The translations under genes and the position numbers were made by a program. Positions 1 through 14,200 of a stretch of DNA of 64,000 nt are shown piece after piece; positions within the stretch are counted from its first letter, which is position 1, and each line of letters begins with the position of its first letter. The stretch is from Pogona vitticeps (Eukaryota; Chordata; Lepidosauria; Squamata; Agamidae): contig NC_135786.1 in the NCBI RefSeq assembly GCF_051106095.1, positions 200,939,001 to 201,003,000 of the forward strand. Reading direction: 5' to 3'. The notes beneath the pieces are model-generated. The model saw nothing but the letters and a program-made list of their open reading frames with translations, ran no database searches and was not told where the DNA came from.

Positions 1-1327
1 GGACAGCCACTTTGCTTTCTTGCATTTCCTTTTCTTTGGGATGGTTTTCGTTGCTGCCTCCTGGACAATGTTACGAGCCTCTATCCAAAGTTCTTCAGGC
101 ACTCTGTCCACCAAATCTAGTTCCTTAAATCTGTTCTTTACTTCCACTGTGTATTCATAAGGGATTTGGTTTAGATTATACCTGAGTGGCCCAGTGGTTT
201 TTCCTAATCTCTTCAGTCTAAGCTTGAATTTTGCTATGAGAAGCTGATGATCAGAACCGCAGTCAGCTCCAGGTCTTGTTTTTGCTGACTGTATAGAGCT
301 TCTCCATCTTTGGCTGCAGAGAATATAATCAATCTGATTTCGATATTGCCCATCTGGTGATTTCCATGTATAGAGTCGCCTCTTGTGTTGTTGGAAAAGA
401 GTGTTTGTGATGACCAGCTTATTCTCTTGACAAAACTCTATTAGCCTTTGTCCTGCTTCGTTCTGAACTCCAAGGCCAAACTTCCCTGTTGTTCCTTTTA
501 TCTCTTGGCTCCCTACTTTAGCATTCCAGTCCCCTAGAATGAGAAGAACATCTTTCTTTGGTGTCAGTTCTAGAAGGTGTTGTAAATCTTCATAGAATTG
601 TTCAATTTCAGTCTCCTCAGCAATGCTGGTTGGTGCATAAACTTGGATTATTGTGATGTTGAATGGTCTGCCTTGGATTCGTATTGACATCATTCTATCA
701 TTTTTGAGATTGTATCCCATTACAGCTCTTCCCACTCTTTTGTTGACTATGAGGGCTACTCCATTCCTTCTACGGGATTCTTGTCCACAATAGTAGATAT
801 GATAATCATCTGAGCTGAATTCGCCCATTCCTGTCCATTTTAGTTCACTGATGCCCAGGATGTCGATGTTTATTCTTGCCATCTCCTGTTTGACCACCTC
901 CAGCTTCCCAGTGTTCATAGATCTTATATTCCAGGTTCCTATGCAGTATTTTTCTTTGCAGCATTGGATTTTCCTTTCACTTCCAGGCACGTCCACAGCT
1001 GAGCGTCCTTTCGGCTTTGGCCCAACCACTTCATTAGCTCTGGAGCTACTTGTACTTGTCCTCCGCTCTTCCTCAGTAGCATGTTGGACGCCTTCCGACC
1101 TGAGGGGCCCATCTTCCAGCGTCATATCTTTTAGCCTTTTGTTTCTGATCATGGGGCGTTCTTGGCAAAGATACTGGAGTGGCTTGCCATTTCCTACTCC
1201 AGGTGGATTGCGTTTAGTCGGAACTCTCCACTATGTCCTGTCCGTCTTGGGTGTCCCTGCACGGCATAGCCCATAGTTTCTCTGAGTTACTCAAGCCCCT
1301 TCGCCACGACAAGGCAGCAATCCATGA
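1..1327 (-). mobile_element. RTE-BovB LINE, 5' part with open endonuclease frame
   Basis: Read on the - strand, an uninterrupted frame of 384 codons runs from an ATG at 1152 to the left edge. It contains the parts of an APE-type endonuclease: GTWNIRSMNTGKL, ISELKWTG (catalytic Glu), QVYAPT, LGDWNAKVG (Asp/Asn), QIDYILCSQRW and GSDHQLLIAKF (catalytic His). Upstream (about 1327 down to 1153) is BovB-type 5' sequence. No stop or frameshift is seen in 1.15 kb, so this is a young insertion. The reverse transcriptase would lie left of the window. Confidence 0.9.
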
Positions 1328-1855
1328 ATCCATATCATAAAGAACTGCAAAACTGAGTGGAATTAATGAAAACACTCTTCAAACAGCTAAAAAGAATCAT
1401 ATAGGCACACTGAGGTATTAACAGGTCAAAATCGCCAGGTAAACAAAATAATTCTAATCTGGTGCCAAATGAATCTAACTTTGCCACTACAGTAATTTGA
1501 TTTTCCTTGGGAGAACAGTTTAAAATTAAGATACCAACACTGAAAATACTCTTTGTTTCATATACCCACAATGCCATTTGCTTATTGGAAGCATTTGAAG
1601 AAGCCTCAGATGAATTTAGCAAATAAAAGACTGCATCTGTTGTGATACTTAGTACAGTATCAGTCATAATACTGCCACTTAATAAGTACTAGTTAATACC
1701 ATACAGCCTTATTTAAAACTCTCCTTGTTAAAGCAACTGCTTTTTTATGTTGATGGTGAAAATAGCTAATTGAAACTGATACAAGGAAATAAATAATAAA
1801 AATAGTAAAATAATTTTTTATTTAGTTTTTAAAATATTTATATTTTTATTAAAAG
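1328..1855. other. CSPP1 intron, no recognised content
   Basis: AT-rich intron sequence between the BovB copy and the first exon. It ends in a T-rich stretch that may serve as the acceptor tract. Nothing else recognised. Confidence 0.5.
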
Positions 1856-2265
1856 CATGACAGAGACACACACCAAAAAAGCACCACCGACACCAGAATC
1901 TGGTCAGATTTATATTCGCCGAATTTTTCACCAAGAAGAGATGAAGAATCGGTCAAGAAAGATGCTTGTACATCTACAGAGACCTTTGAAGGGCTGTCAA
2001 ATAGGAAACTATCATTAATCCAACATCCCAAATCAGATAATGAAACTGGATGTGAGGATAGCATATTGCACAAAAAGCTTGATGAAAAGTTGAACATTTA
2101 CAACAGAAGGAACCAAAGGCTGGATGACAAACCTGATATATCTGCTAGAAGGCATCACAAGTTTGATGATGGTCATGAACCTGAAATAAATGAAGGAATG
2201 GATCCTAGGTTTCGATATGAAAGTGACTATGACAAAAAGCCATTGCGGGTTTTTCATACTCCAAG
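1856..2265 (+). CDS. CSPP1: CSPP1 window exon 1
   Basis: A 410-nt exon, starting in phase 0 and ending with two bases of a split Arg codon before donor AAG|GTAACC. It encodes a charged segment ending in [20 protein letters not shown], which matches the human EEMDERFRYESDFDRR region. The 5' boundary rests on an acceptor at 1854-1855 after a T-rich tract. The reading frame stays open to that point, but the first 60 or so residues are poorly conserved, so the start is less certain than the end. Confidence 0.85.
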
Positions 2266-5200
2266 GTAACCTTAACTTTCTCATTGCTGCATTTAAATTT
2301 CATTAGTAGTGGCGTCTGTCTCTAGCGCTTCATCTCAGTCCCAGCAAAGGTGGTTTAGAAAATGCTTTTCCTAGCATCACCCCACTAGCTTTACAGTCCT
2401 GAAAAGAGCCTCTTCATTTAGGTAAGTACTTACATTGTCAAAAGATACAGTAAAGTGAGTGAAAAGATTTTTTAAAAAATCGTAGGAACAATGCATGGAC
2501 ATTGTAAAAAAAGCACTAAAATTCTAAATTTGTAGAACAATTAAAAATACATTTCAGCATACATCTTTATAAGTTCTTTGACTAGTACTGTAAACATATT
2601 TGCTAATTTCATGGCCTTTATAAATTAAAAAAACTAGTAGTGCATCACAGATAAATGCCTTCTTTTTTAATATTGTAATACCTTTCCTGCTGAAGATGTC
2701 TTCTACATTATGGCATGATTAGTAATTGTATATGCTCATGACTTCTCAACAAGGCTGGGAGTTATGAAGCTAAGTTGAAGCTTGGATTCTGTAGATTCAT
2801 TCAGGAACTCGTCAGTTACCTGAAATAAGGTGTTGGGACAAATTAGTTTCTATGAATAGGAATAGGTTGAAGATTTCCTTTCATAAATGTGTTGTCTAAT
2901 AATTTCAGTTTGTTTTAGTTGCTTTTCTATTCATGTCTTTCATTATAGAAGTCAAGTCAATTCCCCTACAAATGAGCAGGCACAGTCAGCTGGTGGTAGT
3001 GCGCCTTATGCAACGGGACTTATAATTGGTATGTACTGAATGTCTGTCTGCTATGATTTTTGCTATAGTTAGTTATTTTTATAAAACTTCTGGGTAGAGT
3101 AATGTAAAAAGATGAAAAAATATTAAATCACTAGAATGCAAAGTTAGAAAAAGCATTTCTACTTCTTCTTTGATATAAGGTTGAAGGAAAACCACAATCT
3201 TCTAGCACTTTATTTGCCTGTTGTTTCTATAATAGATCTCTAGGAAAGTGGCCAGTCTAGATGACATGTAGGACATTTTTTTAGGTAACTGGCCATTAGA
3301 TGTATTCTGTAGGCGTTTCCAAACAAAGAACCATGTTGGTCTGTCTCAGCACATTGGCAAAAATAAAGGAGGTGAGGAGAGAAAAAAAGGGAAAATATTA
3401 CAGCACTGCAAAGACAGATTTATTCAACGTGAGCTTTTATGGATTTAAATTCTGAAGAGGAGGAATTTGATCCACAAAATCCCACACTGAAATCAATATG
3501 TGAAGTCAGTTAAAATGCCACCACATTTTGCTTCCCCCCCTTCTCCCCTTTATTTTTGCCAGCATTCTGTAAGAACAACCTGATTCCATTATTTTGTAGT
3601 CTTCTCTCTTTCCCAATTATTCAGCTGCTCTTTTCACTAATATGAAAATTAGTTGTGTCTGTAAATTACAGACAGTAGGTGCTGAATTTCTGTAAGACTT
3701 GCAAATACCAGCTTCTGCTGGATTTCACTATAGGCAGTAAAAGAGCTGTACTGTAGTTCATTTTCACTTTCAAAGTGAGGAAACTGGGAACAATATTTTG
3801 GAAGAGATATTATCTTGGATGTACTGACGTTTGTTGGGTGATATGTTGATGTTTCTAATGCTTGGTGAAATTATACAGTAAGAATGCCTACCTTATAGCA
3901 TAATTTCAGATTGAAGTTGTTATGCATATTGTTGCTTATCATTCTTAGGTGGTCAAGACAGAGAATTTATACAGAAGAGAAAAGAACAGTATAGGCAAGA
4001 GTTAATGGAGCAAATTGCTGAGCAACGGAGAAATAGGAGACGGTAAGAGAAGACTATTGGGCAAATAATAATTTCAGTTGGTGAATAATTAGTAGTGAGA
4101 TTTTTATCAAAAATATTGAAAGAAAATGGTGTAATATACAGTATTTACAGTCTAATTTTAGAAGTTGTTTTTACTTGTTGATGCCATCTAGATTTTAAAC
4201 CATTCCCCCAGAGAGGAATGTAGTTTAATAATTAGTAGAAGAAAAATGATACAACAGGTTTCTCAAACTTATTATCCTACGCTCAATTCAGAGTTATCAT
4301 GCATGGAGGGTTAAGACACCCTAGTAATGTAACAGAGTGTTCTGAGTCTAGAAACTTTCATCATTTGTTTGTTCAGTTTCTATACTGCCCATCTGGCTAC
4401 AAGACCACTCTGGGTGGTTTACATGGCAAATTACAACTATCAATATAAACTAAAATTAATCAAAACCAAATATCAACAATAATAAAAAAACCAAAATAAA
4501 ACATACACCGTAAAATAAAATCATCTCAGCATTTGTCTCTAAAACATTATGTTTACTATGAAAAATGAATTAATCCTACAACTTTTTGACCAGAATTTTC
4601 ACAGTTTTAAAACAAGCTAGTTAGAACAGAATCTAGGCATGGTGTGAGTCCAAGAACTGACTATGGCTCCTGGCTATCCCAAACGTTCTTAATTTCATCA
4701 TATAGTGTACATGAGAAAAATCTTTTATTCCTTTGTTATGAAATCACTGGGAACCAGATATTCTTTAGCCTACCTCAATTCTCCAGAGATCTCTGTCGAC
4801 TTCAATATAGATAGGTGTTTAACTAGTGTATGTAGCCAAACGTTGGATGCATTTCTTAAAGAGTCACCCACTCTAGCATGATGACAGTTTTTTCAAACAT
4901 GGAAACTACAAATATAGATGGTTATGTGTAATGCTTAAGAAAACCTTGAATGTTTCATAGGCACCATGGGCTATATATTTGCATACCAGGAGAAGCTTAC
5001 TGGATCAGCATCTTTGGTTTTCTTTACATTGTTCTTTGAGAGCAGAAGATGGGAAACTCTGGTGCCTGGGTCTTTTCTTGTCAACAGGAGTAACGCTTTC
5101 AACTTGCAGAATTTCCCATTGAAGGACACCCTTTCCAGGCTCCATCTTTTGCCAGAATAAAGTGAGAAGAATAATTGTTACCCCCATTCCCTCCTGCTTC

Positions 5201-8200
5201 TCCTTTCCCAACCATGTGTGGGGAGCAAAGTTGGCTTCTGCCGAAGTCATATGGTCTCAAGAATAGCTCCTCAAGTGTTGCAGCCCAGTCATAGATTTGG
5301 CTGCAAATAAAGCCATCCCAGCTAAGCTACCAGAGAGCTGGTGACAGCAGGAGGCATGGCTATGACCCCGCACGTCACCAGGCTGAATAGAGGGTTGCTG
5401 AGTTGGACAAAAACACCAAGAAAAATTGCTCATATTTTTTGTTTTTCTTTGGAAATAATTGGAATATGGAAGAACTGTTTAGTAATTTTAACTACTTTTT
5501 AAGTGAGAGAGTAAAGGTTATTGATCATAACAAGCTGGAAGTGTTCTGGATCGCCAGATGTTGTTAGACTACAACTGTGTATATATGTTTCTTTTGTCTA
5601 GTGAAAAGGAACTTGAGCTTCCAGTTGCTGCATCTGGAGCTCTGGACCCTGAGAAAATGGTGAGTGAAGTTAGCATTCAGTTTTCAAATTACTTATTTTA
5701 AATGTTTTAGTAATTTTCTTTGCCTAAGGTTAATACAGTATATGTTTTCCAAAGTTGCTACTTTAGATGATCTCCACAGGTAAATGTTAATAGGCTGTCT
5801 TCCTCTGGTCATGTTTTAAAGGATTGTTTTTGTGATGAATAAGACACTCCTTGTATTTAGCAGTTCATCTGTCCATGAGAAACAGAGATAGGTTTCAAGG
5901 AAGAAGAACATTTCTGTACTTTTGACACAAGATAGTTACAGTGGTACCCCGCATAGCGAGGTTAATCCGTTCCGGATTAACCTTCGCTATGGGAAAACAT
6001 CGTTAAGCGGAACGGGGAAACCCATTGGAACGCATTAAACTTCGTTTAATACGTTCCAAATGGGCTCAAAACTCACAGTTCTCCGATGTTTTCCCATGTC
6101 CCGGCGGCCATTTTGGGTGTCCCGGCGGCCATTTTGGGTGTCCCGGCGGCCATTTTGGGTGTCCGGGCGGTCATTTTGGGTGTCCGGGCGGCCATTTTGG
6201 GTGTCCCCGCGGCCATTTTTGGTGTTCCAGTGGCCATTTTGGGTGTCCGGCGGCCATTTTGGAACCGCCGAACAGCTGTTCCCCCATCGTAATGCGAGCA
6301 TGCCCTCGCATTAGCGATGGGGAAATCCGCATCACAATGCGGATTCATCGTTCAACGTTGTGCTCGTTATGCGAGGCACCACTGTACAGTGAAAGAGAGA
6401 GTTGATTCCCCTCACTTATATTTATTAGTGTATATTTGTAGGGAGAAACAAGCTTAGATCTTTCAAGATTTTGGGATATTAGAGTCCTCCTTTTCCATGG
6501 AGTATGTATATGTATTTTTTGTTCTATGCCAACTATTTCTCCTTTTTGTTGTTGTTGTTGGTTATGCTTGAAGTTGCATCTCCAAAATCTAGGTATGCTC
6601 CTTTGTAGCAGGTATTCCTCCTTACCCTTATTTCATTGTTATGACGTTAATCAACTGTGGCAGTAGGATTAGGGGGAAGTTACAGAAAGAAGAGATGCAC
6701 AAATGTAAGTTTTGTGGGATGTACTCTGCTTTTTACTAGATTCCTCTATCTACTGACCAGAACTAAGTGTTTCTCTCTCATACACATCCACTCTTGGTTT
6801 CCCCCAACTTTTTAAATTTCTGTAGTGTAATTCAGTGTGAGAGGAAGTCATTTTGTTGCTATTGTTAAATAATTGAGAATCTGAGTCTGTTGCAAATCAC
6901 CTAGCATTCTGTCAGTAGATTCAATCTGTTTTCTGCCCACTCGTTCCTTAAAGAGCCATTTTAGCAAATCTTGTCACAATCAGAATGAGACCAGTGATGC
7001 ACTGAGCTGGTTGAGATGCAAGGAGAACAAACTTATCCATTCTAAAGGAAATCAAGCCTGAGTGCTCACTGGAAGGACAGATCCTGAAGCTGAGGCTCCA
7101 ATGCTTTGACCATCTCATGAGAAGAGAAGACTCCCTGGAAAAGACGCTGATGTTAGGAAAGTGTGAAGGCAAGAGAAGAAGGGGAGGACAAAAGATGAGA
7201 TGGTTGGACAGTGTCATCGAAGCAACCAACATGAATTTGACCCAACTCCGAGAGGCAGTGGAAGACAGGAGGTCACGAGCTCCATGGGGTCACGAAGAGT
7301 TGGTCACGACTAAACGACTAAACAACAACTTGCTGTCATACAGATGAGCCAGCACACATCTTGGTCCTATGTGCTTTTCTACAGAGGAGGCAGGAACATT
7401 CACTTTTTCTAGAATAATTATAGTTCCCTGTCCAAACTCAGGAACTCTAGTTCATTTAAATTGTGACTTGTTTGAAGCCAGAACAATTCCTTGTGCGAAA
7501 TGTCTTCAGAAAGTATAGAGGTGGTGAAAATTAGTTGTAAAGCCAAAGTTACCATCCCTTGGGGAGTATGCTCAGATAAGAATTTCTAATCTAATTACTT
7601 AAGGGAAATTTACTTCAGGCAACAATTAATTGATTTGTTCTTATGTTTGTGGGAGGTGGATACCTAGAACCATAAAGGCGGCAAAAAGTCTTGATCAGAA
7701 CTGACCCTGTGCTGTGCACAGATCCTTTGTTTATAGAGTATATCTGTATAAGTGTAAAAACCCTCCACACCCCGCATACTGCAAGGTTCAGATTTGTCAT
7801 TGAGAAAGATCTGTTAACTTTTTTTCTTTTGTATTTTGATAAAACACTGAAGAAGCTGGAGATATTTAAACTTTATTTGAGGAATGATCAGAACTGGTTT
7901 GTTTATGGAGTACTGGAGTTATAGTTATTATAGACTTTCAAGTTGCTGTGATTTTCCTGGGTTGCATTTAGTTGTAGTTGAGCCAGATAAATGCCTTTGC
8001 TGACAATGCTCCTGTTTTTGCTGTAATACTGTTTCCAGAGATGACTAGTAGTGACCATAGCTATTGGAAACAAAAGTTTTAATAGTAAAATAATATACTG
8101 GGTTTTTTTTTGGGGGGGGGGAGGTGGTGAAGTGTCATGGCTTCTTATTGGATGGTGCTTCATTATGTCATTGCTAAGTACATTGATATTTCCTCCTCTG

Positions 8201-11200
8201 TCCTCCAGACCATTATGAAGTATAGCTATTTCCCCCTCCCTGTAAGAAGCAGGACAATCATATAATTTTCAGGAATATTGAACCATTGAATATTGTTTTC
8301 ATGGCACTAGTGCTGATAATGAACTGATTGAGGGTCATCGTATTTGTTTGCAGGAAGGCCAAATGATCCTATATTGTTAATCATATTTTCTGCCTGATCT
8401 AAGAGGCAAAGAACCTGACTATCTTTCCACATAGGACAGATAGTGTTTGGTTTAGGGGATTGATTGTAGTGGGATAGTCAGTCAACCATGCAGTCTCCAA
8501 ATAGGTTATAGAAGAAGGGCCTAAGGTAAGTGTGGTCAATCTTACTAGCAAGGAAAAGAAGAAATTTGGACTTAAACATTAATAATGTATTAGGTGGCTG
8601 AAAGGTGACATAACTTGCCATAATTTAATTTCATCTACTGGCTAGCTGGATAGCTTAGGGAGTTAGGTTTCTGACTGCAGAGGCAGAGGTTCAGAGTTCA
8701 GTTCCCCACTGTGCATCCCGGAAGAGCCAGCCTACATGGCGGCAAGTGCCATAGTCCCAGAATGCCCCCAGAAGAAGGGAATGGTAAACCACTTCCGAGC
8801 ACTCTCAGAAAACTCTGTGAGGGGTCACCATAAGTAAAACTTGACAGCACAAAACAACAATCTCCCTGCTCAGCCATGGAAACTCAGTGACAATGGTAAA
8901 AGCATTCCACAAATATCTCATTTACTATGTTTCCCCAAAAATAAGACAGGGTCTTATATTAACTTTTCCTCCAAATGCATTAGGGCTTATTTTCAGGGGA
9001 TGATTTTTTTTTTTTCATGTATAACAATCTACATTTATTCAAATACAATCATGTCATCTTCTGGTTGCTGCACAATGGTAGAGGGGGGAGTTTCACTTAA
9101 CTGGGGCTTATTTTTTGGGGTAAGGCTTATATTACTAGTATCCTGAAAATTCATACTAGGGCTTATTTTCAGGTAAGGTCTTATTTTCAGGGAAACAGGG
9201 TACCTTGGAAACTAGTACATTTACCATTAGTTGGATAAGACTTGACAGGATATAACAACAATCTCAACTTAATTTCTCATATGTGAGCCGCCCAGAGTAG
9301 ATCATGTCTAGATGGGCGGCATATAAATGCAATAAATAAATAAATTAAATAAATATGGCCCAGATTTGGTATAGAATACTTAATGGCCCAAATCCTGTTA
9401 CTAAGCATAGTAAATCACACTAGAATAGGTCTGCTAAATCAATGAGGATTTACTGAATTAACTCCCCAATAAATTTCACGGATTCAAACAGGCTTAGTCA
9501 ACTCTGGTTTTTGTATGTGATGGATTCCTGGTCAAGGGAGCCCCCTCTATAGCCCTTTTGTGACACTACTCTTGCTTTTCCTGAGGTAGCTGAGCTCAGG
9601 TAAGTGTCAGTGGTGGTGGTGACTATGGAGCCTGACGGAGACCGTGTCTCTCCCAAACACTCCCATTTTCTCAGATTGTATTCTCTGCAGGAAGTTCAAA
9701 ACAAAATCCACAACATGAGGCACTGAGAAAAAATGTGTCTTCTTTGCAAGGATACAGCTTCTACCACACCCACACAAACACCATAATCCCAATAGTTTAG
9801 TCAAAGTAAGACCTGGTTTTAGTAACATAAACCTTCTCAACCTAAAACCCAGACAGCTACTTGAAAGGATTTTTGTATTTTATTAAAAGAAAAAAAAGTT
9901 AAAAGGACAAGGGTTCCAAAATGTTACAAAAAGGTTGCAAAAGATATTTGTAGCAAACTACAGGGGCAATCTCAGGCAGTTCAAAAGAAATACACCAAAA
10001 ATGACAAAAACAAGGATAGACTGCCTAATACTCATATCTTAGCAGAGTGGTAGTGTGTTTATAGAACATGCACAAAGTGCATCTTTTGCTGGCTTCGCTT
10101 CATAGGATGACAAACAGACAAAATCGCCTGAGTGAGACTGAGCCCCATCGAAGAACAGAGGATGAGCAAAACACATTCTCTGGAGAGAGAGGCTAGGTAT
10201 CTAACTAGTTTTCCTAATCCCTTCTATACAGTTAACAAGGCATTCCACACCTCCTGTAAACAACATCTTAATCCTCTGTATTACTGTGCTGTATTTTTGT
10301 GCTTTGCAGGTTTTTTTAAGTAGCGTGTTATATTTTGTCTTGTATCGATTTACTTTTAATAAACATTTTAAAAACCTTCTTTCACGTCCCCTCCTTAAAA
10401 ACAACAACAACATAAAAGCATCTTCCTCCTCTTGCTTTGCCCCATCTCTAATTTACATGGCAGCAGAACGAAGCTGGCTTTTTAGGTCTAGAGTTAAAGT
10501 AGAAGTGTTAGATCCCTTTTGGTGCAACTTTGACATGCCCTCTGAGTCTTTAACAGGAGGTCAATTGAAAGTGTGAATTATCATTTTGTTCATAGCCTTC
10601 TGCCTGCTCAGAAAACTTCCCAGGCACCCACAAAGAAGCATAGAAACTTCCAGTGAATGAATTCTATGTTTCATGCTTCCTAGTTTCTTCACATTTTGTT
10701 AAAGTAAGTTGCGGTTAGAATAGCCCTATTTGAATCAATAGAATATACAGAGGACACACTAAATTTCCATTGCTTCAGTGGGCCTATTCTAGTGTGATTT
10801 ACTACACTAAGCAACAGAATTTGGGTCATTATACATACACTGTTTCCCCTAAAATAAGACCTAACCTGAAAATAAGCCCTAGTATGATTTTTCAGGATGC
10901 TCGTGATATAAGCCCTACCCCCGAAATAAGCCCTAGTTAAGTGAAACCCTACCCTCCACCCTTGTGCAGCAACCAGAATAAGATGGCATGACCGTATTTG
11001 AATAAACATAGATTGCTGTACATGAAAAAAAAAAAAACATTCCCTGAAAATAAGCCCTAATGCGTTTCTTGGAGGAAAAATTAATATAAGATCCTGTCTT
11101 ATTTTCGGGGGGGGGGGGGGAGGGTATGTTTATGACATGGATCCAGTAGTTATGTGAAAAGTTTCTCACTCAAGTTTCTCATTATTATTAGTTTTATTTA

Positions 11201-14200
11201 TATGCCACATTTCTCCCAACAAGGGACCCAAAGCAGCTCAATACATTAAAATTCACACAATTAAAAACACAATAAGTTAAATATTAAAAGACAAATTAAA
11301 CAATATATGATTTAAAATCAAATTAAAAGATTAAAACATTAAAACATGGAAAAGATTAAAAGTATCTGCGAAAATGAGGTTCAGATATTCAGTTGTAATT
11401 GTTAAAAGCCTGCCTGGAGAGATGGGTCTTTAGCTTTTTTCAGAAGGATAAAAGGGAAGAGGCCATCCTGATCTCCCAAGGGAGAGCTTTCCATAGCTTG
11501 GGAGCTGCCACAGAGAAGGCCCTCTTCCGTGTCCCCATCAGCTGTGCTTGTGCTGGCAATGGGCCTGAGAGGAGGGCCTCGTCTGCTGATCTTAATCGCC
11601 AAGAAGGCGCATATAGGGAGATACGGTCCTTCAGGTAGCCTGAACCCAAGCTGTATAGGGCTTTATAGGTAATGACCAGCACTTTGAATTGGGCCAGGAA
11701 ATGGACTAGTAGCCAGTGCAGTTCTTGTAACAGGTGCATTATATGTTCCCTATAGCTGGCCCTTTTCAGTAGTCTAGCTGCAGAGTTTTGCACCAGCTGA
11801 AGTTTCTGAACCGTCTTCAAAGGCAGCCCCACATAGAGCACATTACAGGAATCCAAATTGGATGTAACTAAGGCATATGTCACCATAGCCAAATCCGACA
11901 TCTCAAGGAACGGCCGCAGCTGATCATATGATCCCCGAAGTCCACTAAGTCCAGAAAGCAGCTTGAAAACTTCTTGCACTTGTATTGCGGTTTTATACAT
12001 GTCTATTAGAAGCAAATTCCAGATAATTCAGTTGGGTTTATGTTCAGGTAAGTATGTATAGGACTGTGGCCTAAATGGCTGAAAGGAAAAACAATTATTA
12101 GTGCTAAGGATCCCCTTTGGATCCTAACTGAGATAGTTTTCCAGATATTTTTTCAGCAGCTCTTGTTATATTGACCCATTTAATTTAAAAACACACTTCT
12201 TTTTGTGTACTTGAATTGTGGAAATATTAATTTTATTATATGTACTGTCTTGCAGCTAAGTGAAGAAAAGGTAAAAAATTTAATATATTCTAATTTTTTC
12301 AATGCCTATTTTACTAATTATTATTTTTCCTAAATGGCCTTATTCACCATATACTACTCAGTAGGATCTTTATCCATTTGATTAATCCAAACCTGCCTTA
12401 GCTTGATGGCTAGCCGGCCAAATTTGGCCACATTGTATGTTGTTGCCTTATTTCTATCTTCTAACAAGGTTTAGAGACTAAGATTGCTAATATTTAAAAT
12501 ACTCTATTTGTGTGGGTTCCCAAGCTATCAACATTTTTCTAGTCATCAACAAGGTAAAGGATGTGGTAGAGACTGATACTGAAATGCAAAAACTAAATCT
12601 GTTTTGTCATAAATCACAGGGACCATTCACATTGTGTTATTTATGTCAAAGCTTGAATAGTAAAATGTGCAACAGCCAGAAAATCCATGGGACATTTAGG
12701 ATAGTTTCGAAACCTGCATGCTGTTAGATTAAATGCATGATACTTTTTTCTTTCGACTGTCAATAAACATTTTTAGTTAGGAGATTTATAGTACATGTTA
12801 CATTATGGCATATTAAGCTGGAAACTGAAGAAATCCTGAATATATTAGCAAATACAATGAATATATATGTGTATGCATTGGTAAACCATATATGGGTTCT
12901 TCATCTAATTGCTCATATTTGAGAAATGTTTATTGAGCATGTTTCAGCATTTTTCTCTTTCAGAATTAAACTGATTTCCTGAGTTTCCTAAAATTACCAA
13001 GAATTTTGATGATTAGCGTTGAAATAATTCTTTTTATTATAAGTATGTTCACCAAAATGTTTAGCATGACCATTATGTCTCAGAAAATTACTGATAATAG
13101 TTTTTGGAAACACTGTACAGCAGGCATCCTTTAGTCTCGAGAGACTATGGTAACGTTCTCTGAATAGAGGTCTTGGAACAGCATCTAGTATGGCTGAGAA
13201 GGCCTTAGTACACCCTTATGAAAGCATTATTCTCTATTTAGTTCCAAGGAGGTATCCAGTACAGTGGGGTCTTGACTTGAGAACTTAATCCGCATTGGAA
13301 GGTGGTTCTCAAGTCAAAAAGTTTGCAGGTCAAATCTGCATTTCCCATAGGAATGCATTGAAAACCATTTGATCTGTATCTGCTCTTTTCTGTCCATAGA
13401 AACTAATGGGAAGCTGCTATTCCGCCTTTGACCACTAGAGGGGGATATTTTGTTTCTTTTTTTCTTAGGTCAAGAAAGGTTCAGGGAAGGCAGGGAAAAT
13501 ACAGTCCAGGCAGTACCAGGCAGTCCGAAGACTGTCTCCCAATCCAATCTCTAAACGCTGGGAAGAGTGAGGAAGCAGACAGGCACCCTTTTCACTGGCC
13601 AACAGTTAACTGAAAGTTCAAATTTTGCACTTTCCCTGCCTCCCACATGTTTTTTTTCAGTTCTTAACTCAAATCTAAGTATGTAAGTCAAGTCAATATT
13701 TTCCTATGAGTGGTTCTTAAGTCAAAATGTTCTTAACTCAAGCCGTTCTTAAGTCAAGACCCCACTGTAGCTGGCTCTCTCCTCCTACCATACAGAAAGG
13801 TATTAATTATATGACTCAAGTTTCACTACTGAGTCCTATGCTAGATCATCTCTATTCATTTTTTTCCTCTCTATCCAGTTGTTTCCTGTGTTTGCAGGGC
13901 AGAGCTTCTCCTTCTGCCACTTGTCTTATAGTTTTATACCTATAATCTCTTATTTAAATCAGTCATATCTGTATATTGTAATAAAAAGGAGCCATATGGT
14001 CAGTACAAATGCAAGAGTGAACGATACAAGTACTAATGCAAGAGTGGGCAATACCATTATAGACCACTAAAAAACCCTTATAAACCAGTGTGCAATGTTT
14101 CATGGATCAGGACCATCCACTTGGTCAGGCCTGTATCAGTGTGAAGAACTTAAAAGTCCAAAAGTTCATGGCAAGGTGGATTTTTCCAGAAAAGTTAGTG

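Noticed and set aside
851-1276. A 141-codon + strand frame
   Set aside because: It lies antisense to the open BovB endonuclease frame, which has clear family motifs.
6097-6263. CRISPR-like regular repeats
   Set aside because: The units are contiguous without spacers, and this is a vertebrate intron.
6025-6405. Several overlapping open frames on both strands with GCPGGHF or TPKMAA repeats
   Set aside because: They are produced by the 21-bp minisatellite in MITE 1, whose unit is divisible by three and free of stops. No gene.
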